34,692 nt of DNA. It comes from Chloroflexota bacterium (GTDB taxonomy: Bacteria > Chloroflexota > Dormibacteria > Aeolococcales > Aeolococcaceae). A program made the translations under genes and the position numbers. Location of the stretch: contig VBJV01000022.1 of the NCBI GenBank assembly GCA_005879785.1, positions 65,749 through 100,440 of the forward strand, written 5' to 3'. This document shows, piece after piece, positions 8,533 through 16,904 of this stretch. How positions within the stretch are numbered: the stretch's first letter is position 1; the number at the start of each line of letters is the position of its first letter. The notes under the pieces were generated by a model. That model saw only the letters and a list, made by a program, of their open reading frames with translations, was not told where the DNA came from and made no database searches.

Positions 8533-9789
8533 ATGGCGACAGACGAAGGCCGCTCGGCACTGAGCATTGCCCAGCACCGGTTCGAAGCGACGGCAGAAGC
8601 ACTCGGACTGGACGAATCATTGCGCGGGATCCTGCGCGCCGTGAAGCGCGAACTGGTGGTGCATTTCCCGGTCGAGATGGACGACGGGGGCTTCAGGGTG
8701 TTCACCGGTTTCCGGGTGCAGCACAGCGTCGCCCGAGGGCCCGCCAAGGGTGGATTGCGGTATCACCCCGCGATGACGCTCGACGATGCACGGGCCCTGG
8801 CCATGCACATGACCTGGAAGGCTGCGGTGGTCGACCTCCCGTTCGGAGGTGCGAAGGGCGGTGTGATTTGCGATCCGCGAGCGCTGTCGGCATCGGAGCT
8901 GGAACGGCTGACGCGGCGCTTCACCACCGAGATATCCATCATCGTCGGCCCCGATCGCGACATTCCGGCACCGGACCTCGGCACCAATCCTCAGGTGATG
9001 GCCTGGATCATGGACACGCTTTCCATGCACGCGGGGTTCTCTGTCCCCGCGTCCGTGACCGGCAAGCCGATATCGATCGGTGGGTCCGAGGGACGCTTCA
9101 CCGCGCCCGGACGCGGTCTGACGATCGTCACCGTGGAGGCGATGCGCGACCGCGGACTGGACCCGATGGGTGCGACCGTCGCGGTGCAGGGCTTCGGCAA
9201 GGTCGGGTCCGTCTCCGCCGACCTCCTCACGCGAGCGGGCATGAAGGTCGTTGCCGTGTCCGACAGCGCGGGCGGCATCTACCGCGGCGACGGCCTCGAC
9301 CTCGCCGCGCTGCGCGCTCTTAAAGAGGAAGGGGGCCGGCTGGCCGACTACGGCGCGGCCGACCAGTTGAGCAATGACGAGTTGCTGACCCTCGAGGTCG
9401 ATGTGCTCGTCCCGGCGGCGCTCGAGGGTCAGGTGACCGCGGCCAACGCCGACGGCGTGCGGGCCCGCGTGATCGCGGAGGGCGCCAACGCGCCGCTCAC
9501 GCTGGAAGCGGACACCATGCTCGAGGATCGCGGCGTGCTCATCCTTCCGGACATTCTGGTGAACGCCGGAGGGGTGGTCGTCTCGTACTTCGAGTGGGTG
9601 CAGGACCTGCAGGCGTACTTCTGGGCGACGGGCGAGGTGAATTCGCGGCTCAAGGAGGTGATGGTGCGCAGCTACCAGCACGTCAGCGCGCGAGCCGCGC
9701 AGCGCGACGTCACGCTGCGCTCGGCAGCGTACGAGATCGCGGTGGAGAAGGTGGCCGAAGCGACGCGGGTGCGCGGTATCTATCCGTGA
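8533..9789 (+). CDS. gdhA: Glutamate dehydrogenase (Glu/Leu/Phe/Val dehydrogenase family)
   Basis: FRVFTGFRVQHSVARGPAKGGLRYHP, VDLPFGGAKGGVICDP, DIPAPDLGTNPQVMAW, VAVQGFGKVGS, ANGE-type C-terminal motifs. Confidence 0.92.
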   Translation: MATDEGRSALSIAQHRFEATAEALGLDESLRGILRAVKRELVVHFPVEMDDGGFRVFTGFRVQHSVARGPAKGGLRYHPAMTLDDARALAMHMTWKAAVVDLPFGGAKGGVICDPRALSASELERLTRRFTTEISIIVGPDRDIPAPDLGTNPQVMAWIMDTLSMHAGFSVPASVTGKPISIGGSEGRFTAPGRGLTIVTVEAMRDRGLDPMGATVAVQGFGKVGSVSADLLTRAGMKVVAVSDSAGGIYRGDGLDLAALRALKEEGGRLADYGAADQLSNDELLTLEVDVLVPAALEGQVTAANADGVRARVIAEGANAPLTLEADTMLEDRGVLILPDILVNAGGVVVSYFEWVQDLQAYFWATGEVNSRLKEVMVRSYQHVSARAAQRDVTLRSAAYEIAVEKVAEATRVRGIYP

Positions 9790-9823
9790 GCCCCGCGGCA
9801 GTGGAGTAGGATCGAGCACCGCA

Positions 9824-10930
9824 GTGGTCGACACTCGACGCGTTCTCATCACCGGTGTCTCGCGATTCTGGGGCGGGCAGCTGGTCCGCCGCCTCGAGGC
9901 GAGCCGGGAGATCGAGCGGATCGTGGCCGTCGACACGAAGGCGCCGACCATCAACCTGCAGCGCACCGATTTCGTACGCGCTGACATCCGGCACAGCCTG
10001 ATCGACAAGCTGCTGCGCGCTCTGGACATCGACACCGTGGTGCATGCCGGTCTCATCGTCGATCCCCGCCGGGCGACGGCGCGAGTGGTGCACGAGACCA
10101 ACGTCATCGGCACCATGAACCTCATCGCCGCGTGCAGCGGGGCCGACAGCCCGGTGCGCAAATTGGTCGTGAAGTCGAGTACAGCGATCTACGGGTGCGA
10201 GCCCGACGATCCGTCGTTCTGGTCGGAGGCGATGACACGCAAGGCTCCGGCGCGCGACTCGTTCACGCGTGACCTCGACGAGGTCGAGGCCTACGTGCAC
10301 GACTTCGCCGTGCGCAAGCCGGCGGCGGTCACCACCTGCCTGCGATTCGCCAACGTGCTCGGCGGGGCACACAGCACGCCCTTCTCCCGTTTCTTCGACC
10401 TGCCGGTGGTCCCGACGGTGCTGGGATTCGATCCTCGCCTGCAGTTCGTGCACGAGGAGGACGCGGTCTCGATCCTCGAGCAGGCGGTCACGCACGATCG
10501 ACCGGGCGTCTTCAATGTCGCGGGCAGCGGCATCGTGCTCCTGAGCCAGGTCGCAGCACTGCTCGGCAAGCGGAGCGCCCCGATACTGCCGTTCACCGGC
10601 AGCTCCATCGCGCTCCCCATTTTCAATCGCGCGACGGGCACCGGGTTTCCCCCGCACCTGGCGCGCCTCCTTCAGTTCGGACGGGTAGTCGACACGGCGC
10701 GACTGCAAAGCCAATTCGGCCAGCTGGAGTGGACGACGGTTGGCGCGGTGAAGGAGCATGCCCGCCAGCGCCGCCTGCCCGCCGAAGTCGAGGAGAAGCC
10801 GCACATGTACGAGAGCGAGCTCGAGGAATTCCTGCGCGCACGCCGCATCACGTCCAATGGGCACGGCGACGAAGCACCCCGTCGCCGATCGCCACGCCGT
10901 CCCAATCCGCGCAGCCGGGCCAGACGATGA
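9824..10930 (+). CDS. NAD-dependent epimerase/dehydratase (extended SDR)
   Basis: VLITGVSRFWGGQLVRRLEAS...VVHAGLIVDPR...ETNVIGTMNLIAAC...VVKSSTAIYG. Confidence 0.82.
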   Translation: MVDTRRVLITGVSRFWGGQLVRRLEASREIERIVAVDTKAPTINLQRTDFVRADIRHSLIDKLLRALDIDTVVHAGLIVDPRRATARVVHETNVIGTMNLIAACSGADSPVRKLVVKSSTAIYGCEPDDPSFWSEAMTRKAPARDSFTRDLDEVEAYVHDFAVRKPAAVTTCLRFANVLGGAHSTPFSRFFDLPVVPTVLGFDPRLQFVHEEDAVSILEQAVTHDRPGVFNVAGSGIVLLSQVAALLGKRSAPILPFTGSSIALPIFNRATGTGFPPHLARLLQFGRVVDTARLQSQFGQLEWTTVGAVKEHARQRRLPAEVEEKPHMYESELEEFLRARRITSNGHGDEAPRRRSPRRPNPRSRARR

Positions 10931-11943
10931 GCGTCGATCCGGCCGCGGCAAGCAACGGCGCGCATCCGGGCGGGCGGTCGCGCTCCCCGCGGCGGACGCT
11001 GAACCGCTTGCGCGCCGAGCTGCCGGTGACAGCGATGAGCGCCACGGGCACCGCAGCGGTGCGGCTCAGGCAGCTGACCGGCCGAGAGATCATCGATCTG
11101 GCCAGCCTTCAGGACGCGGTCGCGATGGGATATCACGTCGCCGAGGTGCGCCGCAAGCACCGCGGCGGCGACTACCAGGTGGACGAGTTCGGCTTCGATC
11201 GGACCTGGACCGAGGCCCTGATCCCGCTCTTTCGCATCCTGTACCGGCGCTACTGGCGCGTGGAGACGACGGGCATGGAAGTGGTGCCGAGCCATGGCCC
11301 CGCGCTGCTCGTCTCGAACCATTCGGGGGTGCTGCCTCTGGACGGCGCGATGATCGAGGTAGCGGTCTTCGATGAGACGGACCGCGTCCCGCGCGCCCTG
11401 GTCGCCTCGTGGTTCGGCGGGCTGCCGGTGCTTTCGTGGCTGCTGCGCCGCACCGGTCAGACGACAGGACACCCCGACGACTCGGTGCGTCTGCTGCGTG
11501 CGGGCGAGCTGGTGCTGGTCTTTCCGGAGGGTGTCCGGGGCACGGGCAAGCCATTCTCCGAGCGATACCGTCTGCGCCGTTTCGGCCGTGGCGGCTTCGC
11601 CGAGGTGGCGCTGCGCGCCGGCGCTCCGATCATCCCCATCTCGGTCGTGGGCGCGGAGGAGATCTATCCGATGATCGCCGACGTCCAGCCGCTCGCCAAG
11701 TTGATAGGAATGCCGTACTTCCCGGTGACGCCGACCTGGCCGCTGCTCGGCCCGCTGGGCCTCATCCCGCTGCCAAGCAAGTGGCGGATCCGTTTTCACC
11801 CGCCGGTGCGGACTGACCAGTACGGGCCGGACGCCGCTGACGACCCGTCGCTCGTCATGCGCATCAGCGACGAGGTCCGCGACACCATTCAGGCCGGGCT
11901 GGTCAACGAGCTGGCCAGACGCAAGGGCGTCTTTCGCGGATAA
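10927..11943 (+). CDS. PlsC-like lysophospholipid/glycerol-3-phosphate acyltransferase
   Basis: ALLVSNHSGVLPLDGAM, LVLVFPEGVRGTGKPFSERYRLRRFGRGGFAEVALRAGAPIIPISVVGAEE; ATGA overlap with the upstream SDR gene. Confidence 0.85.
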   Translation: MSVDPAAASNGAHPGGRSRSPRRTLNRLRAELPVTAMSATGTAAVRLRQLTGREIIDLASLQDAVAMGYHVAEVRRKHRGGDYQVDEFGFDRTWTEALIPLFRILYRRYWRVETTGMEVVPSHGPALLVSNHSGVLPLDGAMIEVAVFDETDRVPRALVASWFGGLPVLSWLLRRTGQTTGHPDDSVRLLRAGELVLVFPEGVRGTGKPFSERYRLRRFGRGGFAEVALRAGAPIIPISVVGAEEIYPMIADVQPLAKLIGMPYFPVTPTWPLLGPLGLIPLPSKWRIRFHPPVRTDQYGPDAADDPSLVMRISDEVRDTIQAGLVNELARRKGVFRG

Positions 11944-11960
11944 GGGGGGGAGGCTGTGAG

Positions 11961-12004
11961 CACCATATGTGGTAGTGCCATTCGGCGCTGACCACAAGAT
12001 GGTG
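11961..12004. promoter_or_regulatory. Long imperfect hairpin upstream of guaB3
   Basis: CACCAT-A-TGTGGT-AGTGCC-ATTC-GGCGCT-G-ACCACA-AG-ATGGTG: 18 bp (one G.U) in three helices around a 4-nt loop. Confidence 0.65.
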
Positions 12005-12037
12005 CGCCTGCCGGGCTGTCTTACTCAGGCCGTTTGC

Positions 12038-12043
12038 TAAACT
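12038..12043 (+). promoter_or_regulatory. Putative leaderless-type -10 element (TAAACT) for guaB3
   Basis: TANNNT hexamer with 6 nt to ATG at 12050. Confidence 0.5.
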
Positions 12044-12049
12044 CCTCAG

Positions 12050-13210
12050 ATGGAGCTCGAACTCGGCAGAGGCAAGCGGGCACGCCGGGCGTACGGGTTC
12101 GACGAGGTGGCGCTGGTCCCTGGTCGCATCACCATCAACCCCGACGAGATCGACATCTCAACGTCGATCGACGGCACGGGTCTGACGATCCCCTTCCTGG
12201 CCGCCGCGATGGACGGCGTCGTCGACACTGCGTTCGCTGCCGAGATGGGCAGGCTCGGCGGTCTGGCCGTCCTGAACCTCGACGGGGTGCAGACGCGCTA
12301 CGAGGATCCCTCCGGCGTGCTGCGTGAGATCGCCGATTCGCCACCCGACCAGGTCAACACGGTGTTGCAGCGCATCTACACCGCCCCGGTTCAGGACGGC
12401 CTCATCGGTCAGCGCATAGAAGAGGTGAAACGCTCCGGCGCGCCATGTGCGGTGTCGACCGTGCCCGGTATGGCGGAGCGGCGGGCGCCGATCGCCCAGG
12501 AGGCAGGCGCCGACGTTTTCGTGGTGCAGGGCACGGTGCTGACCGCTCGGCATCGCAGCAAGTCCTACCGCCACCTGTCGTTTCGAGAGCTCACGGAGTC
12601 GCTCGACATCCCGGTGATCGCGGGCAACTGCGTCGACTATGCGACCGCTCTGGAGCTGATGGACACCGGCATCAAGGGACTGCTCGTCGGAGTCGGACCG
12701 GGCGCCGCGTGCACGACGCGCGCGGTCCTTGGCGTCGGCGTGCCACAGGTCACCGCCACGAGTGATTGCGCCGCAGCGCGCGACGACCATCTGCGCCGCA
12801 GCGGTGACCGCGTGGCGATCATCACCGACGGGGGCATGCGTCTCGGCGGCGACATCGCCAAGGCTTTCGCCAGTGGCGCCGACGCGGTGATGATCGGCTC
12901 CATTTTCGCCGCGGCGCAGGAAGCCGCGGGACACGGCAACCACTGGGGCATGGCCACGCCGGATCCGAACCTGCCGCGCGGCACCCGGATCCGCACCGGA
13001 ACCAAGGGCACGCTGGCCGAGATCCTCTTCGGCCCGGCGCACGTCGATGACGGAAGCATGAACCTCGTCGGTGCGCTGAAGAGCGCCATGGGCGTCTGCG
13101 GCGCGCGCACCGTGCGCGAGTTCCAGGAGACCGAGATGGTGATCGCCCCGTCGATCAAGACCGAGGGCAAGATGCAGCAGCGCGAGCAGCGCGTGGGGAT
13201 GGGCGTGTGA
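12050..13210 (+). CDS. guaB3: GuaB3-family IMP dehydrogenase-related protein
   Basis: [72 protein letters not shown]; lacks CBS domains. Confidence 0.88.
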   Translation: MELELGRGKRARRAYGFDEVALVPGRITINPDEIDISTSIDGTGLTIPFLAAAMDGVVDTAFAAEMGRLGGLAVLNLDGVQTRYEDPSGVLREIADSPPDQVNTVLQRIYTAPVQDGLIGQRIEEVKRSGAPCAVSTVPGMAERRAPIAQEAGADVFVVQGTVLTARHRSKSYRHLSFRELTESLDIPVIAGNCVDYATALELMDTGIKGLLVGVGPGAACTTRAVLGVGVPQVTATSDCAAARDDHLRRSGDRVAIITDGGMRLGGDIAKAFASGADAVMIGSIFAAAQEAAGHGNHWGMATPDPNLPRGTRIRTGTKGTLAEILFGPAHVDDGSMNLVGALKSAMGVCGARTVREFQETEMVIAPSIKTEGKMQQREQRVGMGV

Positions 13211-14793
13211 CGGTTGCGACCGAGTTGGGCAGTGCGACGAACACGCCTGCCCGGGTCGCACAGGACACGGTGTTCGTCCTCGACTTCGGCTCGCAGTACA
13301 GCCAGTTGATCGCGCGCCGCGTGCGCGAGGCGAAGGTGTACTGCGAGCTCGTGCCCGGCTCGATTCCCGCCGCCGAGATCGCCGCGCGCGCGCCGCGCGG
13401 TTTGATCTTCAGCGGCGGCCCCGCATCGGTGTACGAGCCGGGAGCGCCCCACCCGGACCCCGATGTGTACAACCTCGACCTGCCCATCCTGGGTATCTGC
13501 TACGGGATGCAGTTGCTCGCCGGCGACCTCGGCGGTGCCGTCGAGCCGGCGCAGCGACGGGAGTACGGGCACGCGTCCCTGACCGTGGACGACGAGGCGG
13601 GCATCTTCGACCGGCTGCCACACGAACTGTCGGTGTGGATGTCGCACGGCGATGTGATCACTCGGCCGCCACCGGGCTTTCGCCCCATCGCACACTCGCT
13701 CAACTCACCGTGCGCGGCCATCGCCGGCCCGCGAGGTCGCTTCGGCATCCAGTTCCATCCCGAGGTCGCACACACTCCGCTCGGTCGTGACGTGCTGCGC
13801 AATTTCCTGCTCAATGTCTGCGGCTGTGCCGGCACCTGGGAGCCGGCATCCTTCATCGAGAGCGCGGTCGCGGACGTGCGCCGGCGCGTCGGCGACGCGC
13901 GGGTGCTGTGCGCACTGAGCGGAGGAGTCGATTCGGCGGTGGCGGCGACTCTCGTGCACCGCGCTGTCGGCGACCAGCTCGCGTGCGTGTTCGTCGACAA
14001 CGGCCTGCTGCGCCGTGGCGAGGGCGACCGCGTGGTCGAGATCATGTCCCGGCAACGCCACATCCGGCTCGTCCACGTCGATGCCGCGGAGCAGTTCCTC
14101 GACGCGCTGCAGGGTGTCACGGATCCCGAGGAGAAGCGCCGGCGGATCGGGCGCACCTTCATCCGGGTCTTCGAGGAGCAGGCGCGAGCGCTGGGGCAGG
14201 TGCCCTTTCTGGCGCAGGGAACGCTGTACCCCGACGTCATCGAGTCCACGTCGTATGACACCCAGCACGCCCAGAAGATCAAGACGCACCACAACGTCGG
14301 CGGACTGCCCGAGAACCTGCGCTTCGAGCTCGTGGAACCGCTGCGCTACCTGTTCAAGGACGAGGCGCGCGAGGTCGGCATCGCGCTGGGACTGCCCGAA
14401 GACCTGGTGTGGCGCCAGCCGTTCCCCGGTCCGGGATTGGCCATTCGCATCGTCGGCGACGTGACCCGCGAACGGCTCGAGACGCTGCGCGCCGCCGACT
14501 GGGTGGTTATCGACGAGATCAAACGCAGCGGTCTGTACCGCAAGGTCTGGCAGTCCTTCGCGATCCTGACGCCGATCTCTTCAGTGGGTGTCATGGGTGA
14601 TTACCGCACGTACGCCAACGTCGTCGCGGTGCGCATCGTCGAGAGCGACGATGGCATGACCGCCGATTGGGCGAAGGTGCCGTACGACGTCCTCGGCACC
14701 ATCAGCCGGCGCATCGTCAACGAGGTTCCCGGAGTGAACCGCGTGGTCTACGACATCTCGTCGAAGCCGCCATCGACGATCGAGTGGGAATGA
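13207..14793 (+). CDS. guaA: GMP synthase (glutamine-hydrolysing)
   Basis: [64 protein letters not shown]-terminal [13 protein letters not shown] overlap with guaB3. Confidence 0.97.
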   Translation: MTVATELGSATNTPARVAQDTVFVLDFGSQYSQLIARRVREAKVYCELVPGSIPAAEIAARAPRGLIFSGGPASVYEPGAPHPDPDVYNLDLPILGICYGMQLLAGDLGGAVEPAQRREYGHASLTVDDEAGIFDRLPHELSVWMSHGDVITRPPPGFRPIAHSLNSPCAAIAGPRGRFGIQFHPEVAHTPLGRDVLRNFLLNVCGCAGTWEPASFIESAVADVRRRVGDARVLCALSGGVDSAVAATLVHRAVGDQLACVFVDNGLLRRGEGDRVVEIMSRQRHIRLVHVDAAEQFLDALQGVTDPEEKRRRIGRTFIRVFEEQARALGQVPFLAQGTLYPDVIESTSYDTQHAQKIKTHHNVGGLPENLRFELVEPLRYLFKDEAREVGIALGLPEDLVWRQPFPGPGLAIRIVGDVTRERLETLRAADWVVIDEIKRSGLYRKVWQSFAILTPISSVGVMGDYRTYANVVAVRIVESDDGMTADWAKVPYDVLGTISRRIVNEVPGVNRVVYDISSKPPSTIEWE

Positions 14794-14814
14794 GCGCTCA
14801 GACAAATCTGGTGA

Positions 14815-15009
14815 GGATGGGGAGGACGGCGCGGCGAGGGACCACGCGGTCGGAGCCCCGCTGGCGCACCTCACCCCACGAAGTCCGCACCCGACCACCG
14901 CGACTTCGTGGGGACCCCGAATCCGCCGCTGACTCTCGGCTCGACCTCCGCTCCGAGCCGTGCCGTCTCGCCTCCGAGACGATCCCTCGCTGCACCGTCC
15001 TCCCCATCC
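14815..15009. repeat. 195-nt element with 27-bp near-perfect terminal inverted repeats and nested hairpins (MITE-like or structured RNA candidate)
   Basis: 14815-14841 GGATGGGGAGGACGGCGCGGCGAGGGA versus reverse complement of 14983-15009 GGATGGGGAGGACGGTGCAGCGAGGGA (25/27). Inside: 12-bp perfect IR 14874-14885/14902-14913, 6-bp hairpins 14937-14942/14955-14960 and 14965-14970/14975-14980. Confidence 0.75.
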
Positions 15010-15083
15010 CCTAGACGTGCTGGTGGTCACTCATTTCCCTGAGTTCTCTTCGGAGCTTTCTAGTCGCACGACCACGCTCCCGA

Positions 15084-15089
15084 TACCCT
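15084..15089 (+). promoter_or_regulatory. Putative leaderless-type -10 element (TACCCT) for purD
   Basis: TANNNT with 7 nt to GTG 15097 (10 nt to ATG 15100). Confidence 0.4.
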
Positions 15090-15096
15090 TGGCGGC

Positions 15097-16354
15097 GTGA
15101 TGCGCCTTCTCATCGTCGGCGGCGGAGGGCGGGAGCACGCGCTCGCCTGGGCATGCCGGCGCGAGCGCACCGACATCGAGGTCATCTGCGCGCCTGGCAA
15201 CGGGGGAACGGCAGTCATCGCGGAGAACGTCACGATCGACGTCACCGACGCGCGCACCATCGCGCGAATCGCGGCCGAGCGTGAGGTCGACCTCGTCGTC
15301 GTCGGGCCCGATGCCGCGGTCGCGGCGGGTGTCGCGGATGCGTGCGCCGCGCGGAACATCCCGGCCTTCGGGCCGACCGCCGCCGCCGGCCGCATCGAAT
15401 CCTCGAAATCGTTCGGCAAAGTCCTGATGGACGAGGCCGGCATACCGACCGCACGCTGGTTGAGCGGCACCGCCGATCAGCGCGACGCGCTGCTCGCCTT
15501 CGCCGAGGATCTCGGCGGCGCATGCGCTGTGAAGGCAGACGGCCTGGCTCTCGGCAAGGGCGTGGTCATGTGCGAAACGCTCGACGACGTGCACGGGGCG
15601 CTGCGCGCCTGCTTCGACACCGCGCGTTTCGGCGCTGCGGGCAGCCGCGTGGTCGTCGAGGAACAGCTCACGGGTACGGAGGCATCGGTGCTGGCACTGA
15701 GCGACGGTCACCGGCTGCGCCTGCTGACGCCCGCCCGCGACTACAAGCGCGCGCTCGACGGAGACGGGCGCATGCGCGCCGCCGCCCGACATCGACGCAC
15801 ACGGTCTGACCGACCAGGCAGCGCGCAAGGTGCTGCAGCCGTGCGTCGACGCGCTGCGCGCCCGCGGCACGCCCTTCGTCGGGTGCCTGTACGCAGGACT
15901 CATGCTCACCGGCGATGGCATCCGTGTGCTGGAGTTCAACGCCCGGTTCGGTGACCCGGAGGCGCAGGTGGTGCTGCCGCTGCTCGACGAACCGCTGGCG
16001 GAGGTGCTCCGCGACTGCGCGCGCGGCGAGGTCGCGCCGGGAGTGGCCGTCACGTCCGGCGCCGCCGTCGGCGTGGTGGCCGCTGCGGCTGGATATCCTG
16101 GCGAGGTGCGCATCGGCGACCGCATCGAGGGCCTGGACACGATCGACGCGCGCGCTCTCTGCTTTCATGCCGGCACGCGTCGCGCACCCGACGGGACGGT
16201 GCGCACATCCGGTGGCCGCGTGCTCTGCGTCGTGGCGCGCGCTCCGCAGCTCGAAGAGGCGCGCTCGGCCGCGTACGAGAACGTCGCGCGCATCACCTTC
16301 GCCGGCATGCAGCGGCGCGGCGACATCGCGCAGCGGGTCGGAGTCACTGCGTGA
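15097..16354 (+). pseudogene. purD: Phosphoribosylamine-glycine ligase, reading frame disrupted near 15775
   Basis: Frame 1: MRLLIVGGGGREHALAW...ARDYKRALDGDG; frame 2 continues GACAPPPDIDAHGLTDQAARKVLQPCVDALRARGTPFVGCLYAGLMLTGDGIRVLEFNARFGDPEAQ. The RGPNTGGM motif normally between them is absent. Confidence 0.9.
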
Positions 16355-16860
16355 GCGCAGCGCTTCTCGTGGGCATCGTGGTCGGCAGCGAGTCTGACCT
16401 GCCCGCGATGCGACGCTGTGGCGAGGTGCTCGACGAGTACGGCATCGGCTGGGAGATGGGTGTGATGTCGGCGCATCGCGCGCCCGACGTCGTGAGTGGG
16501 TATGCACGTGCGGCGCGGTCGCGCGGCCTGCGCGTGCTCGTGGCCGGCGCCGGCGCGGCCGCGCACCTGCCCGGGGTCCTGGCCTCCATGACGACACTGC
16601 CGGTGATCGGGGTGCCCCTGGCCGCAACCCCGCTGGCCGGCCTCGACGCGCTGCTCAGCATCGTGCAGATGCCGCCCGGCACACCGGTGGCCACCGTGGC
16701 GGTGGGCGAGATGGGGGCGCGCAACGCCGGCCATCTGGCGGCCCAGATCGTGGCCCTCGACGACGCCGACGTGGAAGGGGCGCTCGGCCGGGTTCGCGCG
16801 CGCATGCGTGAAAGCGTCCAGTTGCCCGAGGGATTCGACCCCTCCGGAGCCGGCGACTAG
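16351..16860 (+). CDS. purE: N5-carboxyaminoimidazole ribonucleotide mutase (PurE)
   Basis: GIVVGSESDLPAMRRCGEVLDEYGI, SAHRAPD, AGAGAAAHLPGVLASMTTLPVIGVPL, LDALLSIVQMPPGTPVATVAVG. GTGA overlap with purD. Confidence 0.93.
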   Translation: MSAALLVGIVVGSESDLPAMRRCGEVLDEYGIGWEMGVMSAHRAPDVVSGYARAARSRGLRVLVAGAGAAAHLPGVLASMTTLPVIGVPLAATPLAGLDALLSIVQMPPGTPVATVAVGEMGARNAGHLAAQIVALDDADVEGALGRVRARMRESVQLPEGFDPSGAGD

Positions 16861-16892
16861 CGCAGATGCACGAAACCTCGGCTCCGCGACAC

Positions 16893-16898
16893 TAGACT
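16893..16898 (+). promoter_or_regulatory. Putative leaderless-type -10 element (TAGACT) for the OadA-like gene
   Basis: TANNNT with 6 nt to ATG 16905. Confidence 0.45.
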
Positions 16899-16904
16899 CG
16901 CGCG

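Noticed and set aside
8617-10161. 514-aa minus-strand ORF opposite gdhA and the SDR gene
   Set aside because: His/Arg-rich shadow translation; it spans two convincing + strand genes.
14794-15096. tRNA or known riboswitch in the guaA-purD gap
   Set aside because: No cloverleaf, T-loop or recognisable riboswitch core was seen; described instead as an inverted-repeat element.
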